64,000 nt of DNA from JAADJA01 sp963840975 (GTDB lineage Bacteria; Bacteroidota; Bacteroidia; Bacteroidales; JAADJA01), in contig CAWJBC010000013.1 in NCBI GenBank assembly GCA_963840975.1, positions 5,779-69,778 of the forward strand. Direction: 5' to 3'. Below, piece after piece: positions 17,087-27,126 of the stretch; position 1 is the first letter of the stretch, and each line of letters begins with the position of its first letter. The notes under the pieces were generated by a model. The model searched no databases and was not told where the DNA came from. It saw nothing but the letters and a program-made list of their open reading frames with translations. The position numbers and the translations under genes were made by a program.

Positions 17087-18565
17087 TTATTTAATAAAAA
17101 CCTTACCTGATTTAATGCCTCCTTCTGCTATCACTTTAACGATAAAATAGATATTGCTCGCATTTATCGGTATTTCAACCATGCCTGAACCATTTTGACG
17201 TTTTGCTACTTCCTCACCTAACAGGTTGAACACAAAAATATCGCCATGAATGGATTCCGGTAAGTTAACATAGATGGTCTTGCTGTAAGCATATATATGA
17301 ATGTTTCCCAAAAATTCATGATCAGCAACATCCAGCGGATTTGCAAAATGTATGTTGAAGCGATGAATTTCATCATTTACATTTGCAACAAAAACATATT
17401 CAGGATTCGAGCGCAGGTCCTGGAAATAGCCGTCCTTTATATCTTCCAGGTAAATGGGGATGTCATCAGTAAAACTTTCCATCCACTGGCTCTTCAGGGT
17501 AAAATTTCCTGATGTTGTTGGTTCAAAACCAAGCGGTACAATGGAGGACTCTTCAATAGAAGGCAAATGGTTGAGGGCATATTTTGCACCACCGATCATT
17601 GAATACAGTGAATGAACGTCATCATCCCCTTCGAGGTAGGTGGCATCGTAGTTTCCATCATAACCATCGGTGGCATCTTCAATAAAACCGATGATGGTTT
17701 TATCTGTCTTGCTTTCTTGTTCAACGCTTACTAATAATTGTTGCGGAAGGAATGAACCTTCGCCTGCTTTATAAAATGATGCGGCGTTATGCGAACGTTT
17801 TGAAGCCGGTAAGGTCATCGTTGCAGCTGTTCCTGTTGTATCGGCTGTCCGCACCCAAAATCCTTGTGTGGCTGCAATATATCCACCGTTGGAATTGCTT
17901 CCACCGGTGTTGTAGTTCCACACTACGTAATTTCCCGATACAGGGTCTTTAATATACATGGCTGCCCCTACATTGTTCAGGTTCCATGACGCATCGCCGT
18001 TCCATTCAAAAGCGACAGGGAAGGGATTACCTAACAGATTCCAACCTGACTTAGGACTGGCATCGGTATTTGAGAGTGTGAGGTTGATGTCCAGGTAATT
18101 CAGGCTTCCTTTCATCACTGCCGAATCCGGGGATGGCGGATTGCCGGCCCCAGGGGTGGTGGTGGCCCAGACAAAATAGCCCTGGCCCGGATTGAGCGGG
18201 GTATTTACCGGCTGGGTGAGGTAGCTCCACGAATTATCAGACTCCGCATATTGTGAAAGGTATATCCAGAGATAGGATTCAATGGCGGCATCCTGCATGG
18301 CCGATGAAACCATGAGCCAGGTATCTTTGGTAAGGTATTGTTCTACCTCGGCCTGGCCGCCACCCGAAAAGTTCACCAGTCCTTCCTGTAAAAAGGAAGG
18401 TGTGGATGTGGGACTATCTTCAAGCACTAGTTTACTGCCATTGATAAAATTCATTTGCGTCCCGGACTTTACAGTCATTTTGGTGCCGGGGGTTACGTTC
18501 ATGTCCTGGGCGGTAAGGCCGAGCATGATAAGAATTGCTGTTGAAGTTAAGATTATATTTTTCAT
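17087..18565 (-). CDS. Secreted surface protein with T9SS type A sorting tail
   Basis: A 492-residue protein with a signal peptide (1-19) and a C-terminal 70-80 residues of the type A sorting pattern (IHIYAYSKTIYVNLPE, GDIFVFNLLGEEV, SGKVFIK). The central region, with repeated aromatic/glycine patterns such as GWNLLGNPFPVAFEWNGDA and NPGQGYFVWA, resembles large Bacteroidota adhesin-like or gliding proteins. No catalytic motif is recognised. The gene lies downstream of a DUF1566-type surface protein on the same strand and is followed by a terminator. Confidence 0.8.
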   Translation of the reverse strand: MKNIILTSTAILIMLGLTAQDMNVTPGTKMTVKSGTQMNFINGSKLVLEDSPTSTPSFLQEGLVNFSGGGQAEVEQYLTKDTWLMVSSAMQDAAIESYLWIYLSQYAESDNSWSYLTQPVNTPLNPGQGYFVWATTTPGAGNPPSPDSAVMKGSLNYLDINLTLSNTDASPKSGWNLLGNPFPVAFEWNGDASWNLNNVGAAMYIKDPVSGNYVVWNYNTGGSNSNGGYIAATQGFWVRTADTTGTAATMTLPASKRSHNAASFYKAGEGSFLPQQLLVSVEQESKTDKTIIGFIEDATDGYDGNYDATYLEGDDDVHSLYSMIGGAKYALNHLPSIEESSIVPLGFEPTTSGNFTLKSQWMESFTDDIPIYLEDIKDGYFQDLRSNPEYVFVANVNDEIHRFNIHFANPLDVADHEFLGNIHIYAYSKTIYVNLPESIHGDIFVFNLLGEEVAKRQNGSGMVEIPINASNIYFIVKVIAEGGIKSGKVFIK

Positions 18566-18693
18566 TTATTTCTATTTATTGTAATTATTATTTAGCTAAA
18601 CCAATACAAGTGCCTCCAGCCGGTTGCCAAAGGCTTGCCGACAGCAAATTGCTTAGACTGCGGAGACATGCAGGCTGGATAGAAGATACATAG

Positions 18694-19773
18694 CTAAAAA
18701 GACCGAACTGCACGAACATAGCTGTCCAAAATGATGCTCTTATTGGTTGGGTACATCTCGCCCGTCCAGAAATACTGTATCCAGGCTTGGCTAGCATTTT
18801 GCTCAGAAGAACTCCAATAGTCCTTGGTGACAGCAAAACCGCCAAGCACATCTTTACTTAGCCGAAGTTTGTTCAACTCATATCTGCTGGGTAAATACCA
18901 ATCGGTATAACCACCTAAACTTAAAGTATCACAGAGCTGTGCAGCATAGCTTCCGGGTCCCTGACTATTTATAATGGCTGTTGTATTTGCCTGCCCTGTG
19001 CCCACGGCCTGCCCTGTTGCCCCTGTTGTTGTATTACTTCCGTTATACCATTGAATACCTGTATTGTTTTGGTCGCTTGAAGCAGCTATTATGCCGTGGG
19101 TTACGTTGGCGTCATAGCCTGAGTCGCCCGGTACTAGAATGTAAGCAACTTTACCTCCCTGGTAGGCATTGCCAACTGCAAGAAAAGCTCCTGTTGTAAA
19201 ACTTATTTCAGTGCCATAATTTGTGCAACAGCCGTTAGTTGCATAGGCCCTAACATAATAGGTTGTATTAAGAGTGAGACCTGACAGGTTGCTTGCGAAA
19301 CTTCCAATTCCGGTTCCAGGTAAGTCAGCCGCAATAAAATTGGAAGTTGTGGGGTTGGGGCTTGTACTCCAGCATATTCCTCTAAATGTAACGGGGCTTC
19401 CTCCATCACTGGAAATGTCTCCTCCGCTAGTAGCACCTCCAGGCCCAATATTAGAAACGGGAAGAGTGCTGATAATTGGTGGCCCAGAAAGAGGAGCAGT
19501 TCCCTGCATATTTACCCAATCGGTGCCATTGTAATACAGAGGCTGACCATCACTACCGCAATTTGTGCAGTAAATCATTAAACCTTGTGCAGGAGATGTA
19601 ATGGCATCGCGCTCTGTATTTGTCATACGTGGAGGTAAAAAACCTTGGGTGGTGCTTTTTAAATCAAGCACGGCACTGGCATTGGGGTCGGTGCCATCAG
19701 TGTTGATACTTACCTGAGCAAAAGTGCCGAGGCTGAATAGTGTAATCAGTAAGGTGAAAATCTGTTTTTTCAT
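18694..19773 (-). CDS. Secreted protein with FN3-like and Lcl/DUF1566 C-terminal domain
   Basis: A 359-residue protein with a signal peptide (1-19, LGTFAQ) and a tail-fibre/Fibrobacter-style start (VSINTDGTDPNASAVLDLKS). A fibronectin III-like domain (about 100-195, SGLTLNTTYYVRAYATNG) is followed by a DUF1566/Lcl_C domain (about 200-359) with the hallmarks GGYTDWYLPSRYELN, YWSSSEQ and the terminal VRAVRSF. Such proteins are surface-exposed, often adhesive or ligand-binding. The spacer 18588-18693 downstream carries no convincing continuation. No T9SS tail is seen. Confidence 0.8.
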   Translation of the reverse strand: MKKQIFTLLITLFSLGTFAQVSINTDGTDPNASAVLDLKSTTQGFLPPRMTNTERDAITSPAQGLMIYCTNCGSDGQPLYYNGTDWVNMQGTAPLSGPPIISTLPVSNIGPGGATSGGDISSDGGSPVTFRGICWSTSPNPTTSNFIAADLPGTGIGSFASNLSGLTLNTTYYVRAYATNGCCTNYGTEISFTTGAFLAVGNAYQGGKVAYILVPGDSGYDANVTHGIIAASSDQNNTGIQWYNGSNTTTGATGQAVGTGQANTTAIINSQGPGSYAAQLCDTLSLGGYTDWYLPSRYELNKLRLSKDVLGGFAVTKDYWSSSEQNASQAWIQYFWTGEMYPTNKSIILDSYVRAVRSF

Positions 19774-20177
19774 TTTAATTTAATTTAGTTTAGTATTATT
19801 ATTTAGGGTGATTAGGTATGAAAAGGAAAGCGAAAGAATGAAGGGTCAAAAAAATCAGGACTAAGGACAACAGGTAATTTTTTAACATCTATTAGTAAAT
19901 TTTAAATTAACGATTTACCATCTATTGACGTCCGTTGGTGAAACTAGTAACCATTAATTAAACCCTGAAATCCAGAAATAGATGAAACGGTAAAGTTTCT
20001 TATAAGCGTAACCCCAGATCAATGAAATTGTTTTCGGGAAATGGCAGATGTCGTCTATTTCGGCCTTTATTAACATATATTTAACAAATCAGATATGTTT
20101 GGGTTGATTAGGGGGAGGAAATACTTAATACTCGCAAAGCTCTTAGCGGGTTAAAGAAACTTCATTGCGATCAATGT
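19774..20177. other. Spacer without gene between surface-protein and nitrite-reductase regions
   Basis: About 400 bp of AT-rich DNA. I could not support an ORF, RNA gene or operator in it. It separates the surface-protein pair from the 3' end of the nitrate/nitrite supercluster. Confidence 0.4.
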
Positions 20178-20216
20178 TAAAGGGTTGACAACCTTCGATA
20201 GGTTGACAACCCTTTT
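20178..20216 (-). terminator. Terminator of the nar-nrf supercluster
   Basis: Inverted repeat AAAGGGTTGACAACC / GGTTGACAACCCTTT with one mismatch and a 7-nt loop, 55 bp beyond the nrfA stop. Between it and nrfA (20225-20270) lies a short AATCTAAAATCT-type repeat also seen near 49760 and 55340. Confidence 0.75.
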
Positions 20217-20270
20217 ATATTTCTTTTGTCTAAAGTCTAAAATCTAATATCTTAAATCTGCTATCTTAAA

Positions 20271-21770
20271 TCAATTGTATGTAACTCCCCAACCCTCTTC
20301 GCGTTTCTTCGCTTCTTCATTCCATTTGGGTACAAGGTTTTGTTTGAAAGTCTCTTTTTCTTCTATTAACTTATCCATAGGCAATCCGATAAACTCCTGC
20401 GCTTTCGCTTTGGTGGCGATATCAGGATAAGGTACTTCATCATTAAATCCCAATTCTGATAAAAGGCGGGCTAATTTTATCCTTCCTTCCTGAGCAATGG
20501 CTATTCCGGTTCCTATCACCCTGCCAATTTCAACCGGTGAATGGAAAGAACCGCCATGGCTGGCGGCAGCATAATCCCAGCGCCATTGTGCATGGCGAAT
20601 ATCCTGCAGAATGTCTTTCATTTTATCTTCCGTAGCACCCAAATCCCATGCTTTTTTAGCCTCAACATGCGCCCTGACAATCAATTCCTCCAACTTATCC
20701 CTGTTTTCGATGATCCTGTCCTGACGTTCAAATACATCCTTTAATAACTGGGCTGTTTCCTGGCGGTGACATACCTGGCACGAATTGGCAACATTGTTCA
20801 AAGGGCTTTGAATATGATGATCGGTAAATTTTTGTCCGCCTTCCGAAATATAGGGCATGTGGCAATCGGCGCATGAAACTCCCCTTTCGGCATGAACGCC
20901 TGTCATGTAAACCTCGTATCCGGGATGCTGCGCTTTCAGCATGGGCGCTTTGCTCAATGCGTGTGTCCAATCGGAAAAATCAATGTTGTCGTAGTATTTC
21001 TCCATCGCTTCGGCTGAAAAACCGTTGTCCCACGGGAAGGTAAGATATGCAGCGCCTTCAACTGTGTTTTTGTTGAAATAATATTCCACATGGCATTGTG
21101 CACAAACCAATGAGCGCATTTCCTGATGAGAGGCTTTGGTAATGTCTTTTCCCATTCGTTCAAAAGCCTCAACCAATGCCGGGCGCGAGATTTGCAAATT
21201 CATTGAATTCGGTTCATGGCAATCGGCACAACCAATGGGATTAACGATTTCTGCGCCCAGCCGCGACCATTTTCCTTTGTAAAATTCAGCAATTCCTTGC
21301 TCGTTCATCATTCTGGGTACGTCGGGTGATTTGCAAGCCCAGCAGGTTGTCGGCATAGGTCCGTCATCGGGACCCGTTGGTCCACCGGTTCGTAAAGTAT
21401 TCACCACATCATCAATGGCATAGGTATGTCCCCTGCCCTGGTTATAGTCCTTCGAAAATCCATAGCCAGCCCACAATACCACCAGCCTTGGGTCAACTTC
21501 CAGCATATCAATCATGGCGTTGCCATTGTACTTGCTTCTGAAATCACTTTCCGAATTTTTCATGTACGACTGGTACTCTTTTGGGAAATTTTTGCCCCAC
21601 ACATCATTCCGGGGTTCCCAATCCCTGATATTAACCTGTGGCTTATAAACATAAGCTGTTTCGCTGCGGCGTTCCATAATGGATGACGCCAATAAACCTA
21701 AAACAAATACAACCACTACGGTAGCTATGAACAATAGCCAGTTTCTTGTTTTGTTACTTTTCTTTTCCAT
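20271..21770 (-). CDS. nrfA: Ammonia-forming cytochrome c nitrite reductase (pentahaem)
   Basis: A 499-residue periplasmic enzyme reducing nitrite to ammonium with six electrons; it can also reduce NO. The diagnostic lysine-ligated active haem CWACK is present near residue 146, with four CxxCH sites: CADCH, CAQCH, CADCH and CQVCH. CAQCHVEYYF holds the conserved Tyr region and SCADCHMPY the fourth haem. An N-terminal hydrophobic segment (11-31) is an uncleaved anchor or signal. It sits 19 bp downstream of nrfH, its quinol-oxidising partner, and is the last gene of the large nar-nrf transcription unit. Confidence 0.97.
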   Translation of the reverse strand: MEKKSNKTRNWLLFIATVVVVFVLGLLASSIMERRSETAYVYKPQVNIRDWEPRNDVWGKNFPKEYQSYMKNSESDFRSKYNGNAMIDMLEVDPRLVVLWAGYGFSKDYNQGRGHTYAIDDVVNTLRTGGPTGPDDGPMPTTCWACKSPDVPRMMNEQGIAEFYKGKWSRLGAEIVNPIGCADCHEPNSMNLQISRPALVEAFERMGKDITKASHQEMRSLVCAQCHVEYYFNKNTVEGAAYLTFPWDNGFSAEAMEKYYDNIDFSDWTHALSKAPMLKAQHPGYEVYMTGVHAERGVSCADCHMPYISEGGQKFTDHHIQSPLNNVANSCQVCHRQETAQLLKDVFERQDRIIENRDKLEELIVRAHVEAKKAWDLGATEDKMKDILQDIRHAQWRWDYAAASHGGSFHSPVEIGRVIGTGIAIAQEGRIKLARLLSELGFNDEVPYPDIATKAKAQEFIGLPMDKLIEEKETFKQNLVPKWNEEAKKREEGWGVTYN

Positions 21771-21789
21771 CGAAATAATTTTTATCTGT

Positions 21790-22372
21790 TTAATCTTTCA
21801 TTAGTTTATTTAACCAATCCGGAACCGGACTTCTTAATCTGGGTATTTGCGCATGTGGAACGGCAGCCAGGCTGTTAACCCTCCCGTGCGGTGTTTCGCG
21901 ATGACACTCAACACACGAACGTTCCATCCTGAAATGTCTGGAATCATCAAATCGTGCAATAGAAATATTATCGGTCACCAGTTTTTCATGACAGCGGATA
22001 CAATTTTGCTGGACTACGTGCTTACCTTCCTCTTTGATAAAAATAACCTGAGGCTCGCTGCGCATGGTAAAAACAGAAGCATGTCGAAGACCGTCTTTTG
22101 CTTTGAAAAAATATTTATTCAATCACATTGTTGTGCGGTACATGGCAATCGGTACAGGTGGCTACTTCCCGGTGCGAACTGTGATTCCAGGTAGCATATT
22201 GCGGGTTCATGACATGGCAATTGATACAGGTTTCCGGCGCATCCGACAAATATGAGGCTGCATTTGATATCCTCAAAATATAAAAACCAAGCCCTGTAAT
22301 AGCCCCCAATAATATAATTACCGGAATTTGCCAGTTTGCAGGTGGAATTAACTTTCGGAAAAAACTACTCAT
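21790..22372 (-). pseudogene. nrfH: NrfH tetrahaem quinol dehydrogenase, frameshifted
   Basis: NrfH is the NapC/NirT-type membrane partner that oxidises menaquinol and feeds NrfA. The first reading frame (22372 to 22115) gives a membrane anchor (about 17-38), haem sites CINCH and CTDCH, and ends PHNNVIE-stop. A second frame resumes NKYFFKAKDGL and carries CIRCH and CVECH to 21790. In intact NrfH these join as PHNNV-x-NKYFFKAKDG, so there is one extra base in GTGATTGAAT near 22125. The C-terminal half has no signal of its own, so the two halves cannot simply assemble. Either the gene is broken, which would leave NrfA without its usual electron donor, or the base is a sequencing error. Confidence 0.88.
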
Positions 22373-22375
22373 CGT

Positions 22376-23719
22376 TTAATCATTTTTTGATTTAAAAAAA
22401 GTCGGTTTGATGTCTATCATCACCCATGCCCAATTGTTGAGCGCTTTTGGATTGGGCTGTGATTTAATAACTTCCATACTTTCTGTAGCCATCATTTGCG
22501 AGTATCCGGCTGATAAAGTTACGCTTTTTGCAATTTCATAGGCAAACACCATATCTATTTCAGTCCCTAACAAATTTGTAAAATCCTTCATTACGCCATT
22601 TTCATCCATACCATAAACCTTTGCAGCGCTCGAAAAAACATGAGGGATAAGCTCTGCTGAGAATTTATCCTTTTTAAATTTAAAGGGTATAAAAATATCA
22701 ATTAATCCAACCGAATTCATGTGGTTCCCAACATAAAAATAATCCATAAATCCATTGAATTTGTGATTGGTTCCGTACAACGGCTTAAAAGCCTTGTCTT
22801 TATCCGATGGGTCTTTCATACTGTTGCCGGATAAAAATTCAAAACCTCCACCAAGTGTGAATAAATTGCCCAGTGCAAAATTGACATCAGCGGCATAGTA
22901 CAATGCAGAAGCCTTTTTCGTTGACTCCATAACGCCATCATTGGTGGTATCAACAGCCAAATTGCCCATTTGATAATAGAATGCTGCATTGGCTTTCACT
23001 TTTTCATTCGCATAACTCAATCGGGTACCCAGGGTTTGTCCATAAGCAATTTTCTCTTTTACCTTCCCGGAACTGGTTGTATCGCTAAAACTCCGGTAGG
23101 ATACACCATTATTCAATACCAGCAGGCTAAGTGCAAAATCATTAAATTTTCGGTTCCAGTGGGCGAATTGCAGCGCCTTATAGTTATTGATTGTATAATA
23201 TTCTTTATAATTCGACTCTTTCTGGGTATTATAAGCTACGCCGAGGTCAATCTGACATTCCTCTTTCGGTTTTATCATGATGATGGCGGCATCATGGCGT
23301 CGGGCTTGCTGCGCCCAGTCAACGCTGCCAAAAATCCTGTGGTCATCATACACAATCTGCTGGCGACCCGCTTTCAATGATACTTTTTTCCCAAAATAAA
23401 CCTGACCCCAGGCTTCGTGCAGCATGGTACCATTTACTGAGGAGGAACTCAAAGTTCCTGTTTCACCCCAAACACCGACGTTCTGAACACTGAAACCGAC
23501 TTTGAAAATGTCGTTTGAAAAATTGAAATTCAGGCGTGTACGTTGTGAAATGAAATTTGCAGGTTGTTCACCTTCAGGCATCAATGTCGAGTATCCGTTC
23601 CTCATTTCGTACCGGGGTCTGAATTGGCCGGAAACTTCCACATTGTTTTGGGCATAAGTAACTGATGTGAAAAAGATTATAACAGTTGCTGTAAAGATAA
23701 ATTTTGTAAATTTTCTCAT
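22376..23719 (-). CDS. Alginate-export-like outer-membrane porin
   Basis: A 447-residue barrel protein with a signal peptide (1-23, ending VTYAQ). The N-terminal strands VEVSGQFRPRYEMRNG, RTRLNFNFSNDIFKVGFSVQ and AGRQQIVYDDHRIFGSVDWAQ match the alginate_exp/porin family. It stands between the nitrate transporter and nrfH, with 3 bp to nrfH, so its job is probably to let nitrate, nitrite or ammonium cross the outer membrane, not to export alginate. This substrate assignment is inferred from position. Confidence 0.82.
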   Translation of the reverse strand: MRKFTKFIFTATVIIFFTSVTYAQNNVEVSGQFRPRYEMRNGYSTLMPEGEQPANFISQRTRLNFNFSNDIFKVGFSVQNVGVWGETGTLSSSSVNGTMLHEAWGQVYFGKKVSLKAGRQQIVYDDHRIFGSVDWAQQARRHDAAIIMIKPKEECQIDLGVAYNTQKESNYKEYYTINNYKALQFAHWNRKFNDFALSLLVLNNGVSYRSFSDTTSSGKVKEKIAYGQTLGTRLSYANEKVKANAAFYYQMGNLAVDTTNDGVMESTKKASALYYAADVNFALGNLFTLGGGFEFLSGNSMKDPSDKDKAFKPLYGTNHKFNGFMDYFYVGNHMNSVGLIDIFIPFKFKKDKFSAELIPHVFSSAAKVYGMDENGVMKDFTNLLGTEIDMVFAYEIAKSVTLSAGYSQMMATESMEVIKSQPNPKALNNWAWVMIDIKPTFFKSKND

Positions 23720-23818
23720 TTTCCATTTATTTTAATTCATAACTATTTTCAAATAATTGAATAAAATTCTTCAATTATAAACCACAATTTAATACACGAC
23801 AGCGGGATCATCAATTTA

Positions 23819-23848
23819 TAATTAAAGCTATCAGGGTCGCTTTAATTA
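23819..23848 (-). promoter_or_regulatory. Intercistronic hairpin at the narK2 stop
   Basis: TAATTAAAGC (23819-23828) and GCTTTAATTA (23839-23848) form a perfect 10-bp stem with a 10-nt loop, covering the narK2 stop codon. No U-run follows. A second, smaller repeat AATTGAA/TTCAATT (23755-23776) lies nearer the porin gene. They may stabilise upstream mRNA or partly attenuate transcription into the porin-nrf genes. Confidence 0.5.
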
Positions 23849-25451
23849 CGGGTTTTTCACCTCAGCTTTTGGACCCTGGTAAAACCACCAGTTAAGCCCC
23901 AGGCAAATAAGATAATAAACCGCAAAACCATAAAGTGCATACTCCGGAGTGCCGTTTTGAATTTGCTGTCCGAATACCTTTGGAATGATAAAAGCGCCAT
24001 AAGCGGCAATAGCGGCAGTCCAACCAAGTACAGGTCCCGCTTGTTCCTTACTGAAAATGTAAGGGATGCTTCTAAAAGTAGATCCATTGCCAATTCCCGT
24101 AGTCAAAAACAGTATCATAAAACAGCCGAAAAAGGGCCACCAGTAGGTTTCAGGAGTTGCACTATTTCTTGCCTGTATCACAAAATAGGCTACAGCAAGG
24201 GTAGCCAAAATTTGAGCAATGGTGCTCATGGCTGTTACCTTTGCACCGCTGTTGATTTTATCGGAGAACCAACCACCGACCGGACGAATCAGCGCACCAA
24301 TAACAGGACCTAAGAATACCCACATCAAAAAATTCGGTGCATTCGGATTGACAAATCCGGGGTTATTTGACATCTGTGTAAACAAAAATATCCTGGCTTA
24401 ACTTTGGAAAGGCAGCGGAAAATCCGATAAACGAACCAAAGGTCATGGTGTATATGATCGTCATTACCCAGGTTTGTTTGTTATTGAAAATGGCGAACTG
24501 CTTATTCAGGTTTGCCTTCATTTCTCCGGGTGTGGCAAATTTCATTAACATCACAGTTAACAGTATGACCACAGGTAAAACGATCCACATATTAACTTTT
24601 AAAATGATCAAAAGGTAGGAACCGATACCGGCAGCAACCAGCCCCAGAGCCACCAAATATAAAGTTTTGGATACTCCCTGAAGGGTGGAGGGCAATTTGG
24701 GCGTACCGGTAATTACATTGTTCATCCCGAAAAATGCAGCGATAGTTGCGAGACTTAAAAGCGGAACCCAAACCCATCCGGCATTCTGAAGACCCGACAA
24801 CGCTTCGCCATGAACTTTGATACCATCAGCACCGATGGCACCGAACAGAAAAAACCCGATCACCCAGGGAATGGTTTTTTGCATCACGCCAACCCCCAGG
24901 TTACCAATGCCGGCATTTAATCCAAGGGATGTCCCCTGCATGCGTTTCGGGAAAAAGAAACTGATGTTACTCATAGAAGATGAGAAATTCCCACCTCCAA
25001 AACCTGATAAGGCAGCAAAAACAGCAAATGTCAAATAAGGAGTGTTGACATCCTGCAAAGCAAAACCAACTCCAATAACAGGAATTAATAACAAAAGAGT
25101 AGTGATAAAAATTACATTCCGTCCGCCTCCTAACGAAATAAGGAAGGAATTGGGTATCCTAAGAGTAGCTCCAGCCAGACCGGCAATTGCAGGAAGCGTA
25201 TAATACAAGCTGTTGATTTCATTTAATTTGTTTGCTATTTCATCTGCACTCATCTCTGAGGAGATCATTCCAAAATTGAACCCGAATTCCTTCAATTTCG
25301 TGGCTATGATGCTCCACATGATCCAGACAGCAAAAGCCAATAGCAATGCAGGCACAGAAATCCACAGGTTTTTTGTTGCTGTTTTTTTGCCGGTTGATTT
25401 CCAGAAGTTATCCTCTTCGACATTCCAGACCGACAGGTTTACTTTTGACAT
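23846..25451 (-). pseudogene. narK: NarK-type nitrate/nitrite transporter, frameshifted
   Basis: An MFS transporter of the NarK/NNP family. The first frame (25451 to 24363, 362 residues) holds the NNP signature GFGGGNFSSSMSNISFFFPKR and ends in IYTMTFGSFIGFSAAFPKLSQDIF. The second frame, resumed near 24385, starts with NAPNFLMWVFLGPVIGALIRPVGGWFSD and contains the second signature GIGNGSTFRSIPYIF. Intact relatives read straight across, giving about 530 residues and 12 helices. The frames rejoin if the five-T run in GATATTTTTG (about 24388) had six, so this is a homopolymer indel: an error, a loss of function, or slippage. With narK1 upstream it would form the NarK1-NarK2 pair known in several denitrifiers, usually proton/nitrate symport plus nitrate/nitrite exchange. 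Confidence 0.88.
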
Positions 25452-25525
25452 GATTATAGATTTAAGTAATTTATTTGGGTTACATCTTTACCATTCTGAC
25501 ATTCATGATATTAATAGGATCAATC

Positions 25526-27073
25526 CTATTCATCAGCAAAAGAGCCTTTTGGTTCGCGAAGCATTATCCAGCAAAACACAAAACTTATCAATGCCCCGCC
25601 CGAAAGGATGTAAAAGAATGTTTTATCGTCAACCAATGAATAAAGGACAAGATAAATTACAGCTCCAACATTTCCATAAGCTCCGGCCATGCCTGCAATC
25701 TGCCCGGTTTGTTCCTTTTTGATCATCGGGATAATAGCAAAGGTTGCCCCTTCGGCACCTTGAACAAACATAGAAGTTGCAATGGTAATAGCAACAGCAA
25801 CAACAAGCCACCACATACCATCAAAAAGCGGATCCAAAAGTCTGACGCCATCTTCACCCATAGGTCCGTATTTGGCGATGATTGCCATAAAGAAAAATCC
25901 TACTGCGATACCCAGCATATAGATCAGCATGGTCCTTTTCCGGTTATTCATTTTGTCAGATAACAATCCTCCAAGTGGTCTGGCAAAAAGGTTTACAAAT
26001 GCAAATGAGGCTGCAATAATTCCGGCAAGGGTTGCCGTCATGATGAAATCGCCATTGCTATTGGTCACGTTTCGGAAAACATTTTCAAAAAACATAGGAA
26101 GCATAGATACAACAGCTAATTCGGCGCCGAAATTTGCAAAATAAGTGCTGTTCAAAGCGGCAACATTTCCCCAGCGGTATTTGTCTTTTTCAGCTACTCC
26201 TTCTTTGAGAATGGGTAAATTAACCTGCAATACTTTTATCACATGAACAATATAAATCAAAGCAAGAACCGCATAAATGCTATACAAAACATTGGTCGGC
26301 AATATTTGAACACCACCTACATTCACATTTCCAATTTTCCAGGCAAGTACGCCCATAGCCCCAACCAGCGGGAACGACCAGGCAAGGTATTGAATCAGAT
26401 CGCGGTATGAACTGACTGTCATGGGTTGGGTTTTCTTTGCCTTTTTAAAGTGAAATGCTTTGGTAGCTCCTTCCTTCGGGACATCTTTTACAAGAAAATA
26501 ATAGGCAACACCATAAGCAAACGAAACACCGGCATTGATGGCGAGAGCATATCTCCAGCCGTTTTCACCTCCAAAAAAATGGAGAGCGATCCAGGGCAGA
26601 GTCATTGCAGCCCAGGCTGAACCAAAATTGCCCCACCCTGCATAAAAGCCTTCCGCACGTCCTACCATTTTTGGTGGAAACCATTGGGCTACCATCCTGA
26701 TTCCAACAACAAAACCTGCTCCGATTGAACCTAATATCAACCTCGAAATGAGCAGTTGAATAAATGAATTTCCAAAGGCAAATAAAAATGCAGGAACTGC
26801 CATTATTATCATCAGTAAACTGAATACTACACGTGGTCCGTAACGGTCAATCAATGCACCGACAACTATTCGGGCTGGGATGGTTAGCGCTACATTGCAA
26901 ATTGCCAAAACCTTTATGTGTTCTTTGGTGAGCCACTTTATGTTTTCCAACATTGTGGATGCAAGGGGAGCCATATTGAACCAGACATAAAACGTTACAA
27001 AAAATGCAATCCATGTATAATGGAGTGTTCTGATTCTTTCCTGTTTAAAATCAATTAATTCGGGTAATGCCAT
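25526..27073 (-). CDS. narK: NarK1-type nitrate transporter (MFS)
   Basis: A 515-residue, 12-helix MFS protein of the nitrate/nitrite porter family. Typical landmarks are WIAFFVTFYVWFNMAPL at the start, ARIVVGALIDRYGPR (helix 2-3 loop), GWGNFGSAWAAMTLP (NNP signature) and GAYGNVGAVIYLVLYSLV near the C terminus. It is intact, unlike the paralogue downstream, so nitrate import is probably preserved. It lies 53 bp after narI in the same direction. Confidence 0.92.
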   Translation of the reverse strand: MALPELIDFKQERIRTLHYTWIAFFVTFYVWFNMAPLASTMLENIKWLTKEHIKVLAICNVALTIPARIVVGALIDRYGPRVVFSLLMIIMAVPAFLFAFGNSFIQLLISRLILGSIGAGFVVGIRMVAQWFPPKMVGRAEGFYAGWGNFGSAWAAMTLPWIALHFFGGENGWRYALAINAGVSFAYGVAYYFLVKDVPKEGATKAFHFKKAKKTQPMTVSSYRDLIQYLAWSFPLVGAMGVLAWKIGNVNVGGVQILPTNVLYSIYAVLALIYIVHVIKVLQVNLPILKEGVAEKDKYRWGNVAALNSTYFANFGAELAVVSMLPMFFENVFRNVTNSNGDFIMTATLAGIIAASFAFVNLFARPLGGLLSDKMNNRKRTMLIYMLGIAVGFFFMAIIAKYGPMGEDGVRLLDPLFDGMWWLVVAVAITIATSMFVQGAEGATFAIIPMIKKEQTGQIAGMAGAYGNVGAVIYLVLYSLVDDKTFFYILSGGALISFVFCWIMLREPKGSFADE

Positions 27074-27126
27074 GTAATGAAAATATTATTGATGATTACT
27101 TGTTTTTGTTTCTTGTGTATTGTGTT

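Noticed and set aside
18588..18851. 87-residue minus-strand open frame overlapping the DUF1566 gene
   Set aside because: The real gene ends with the typical VRAVRSF; this frame shares its DNA and has no domain.
22970..23380. 136-residue plus-strand open frame
   Set aside because: Antisense shadow of the porin gene, with no domain.
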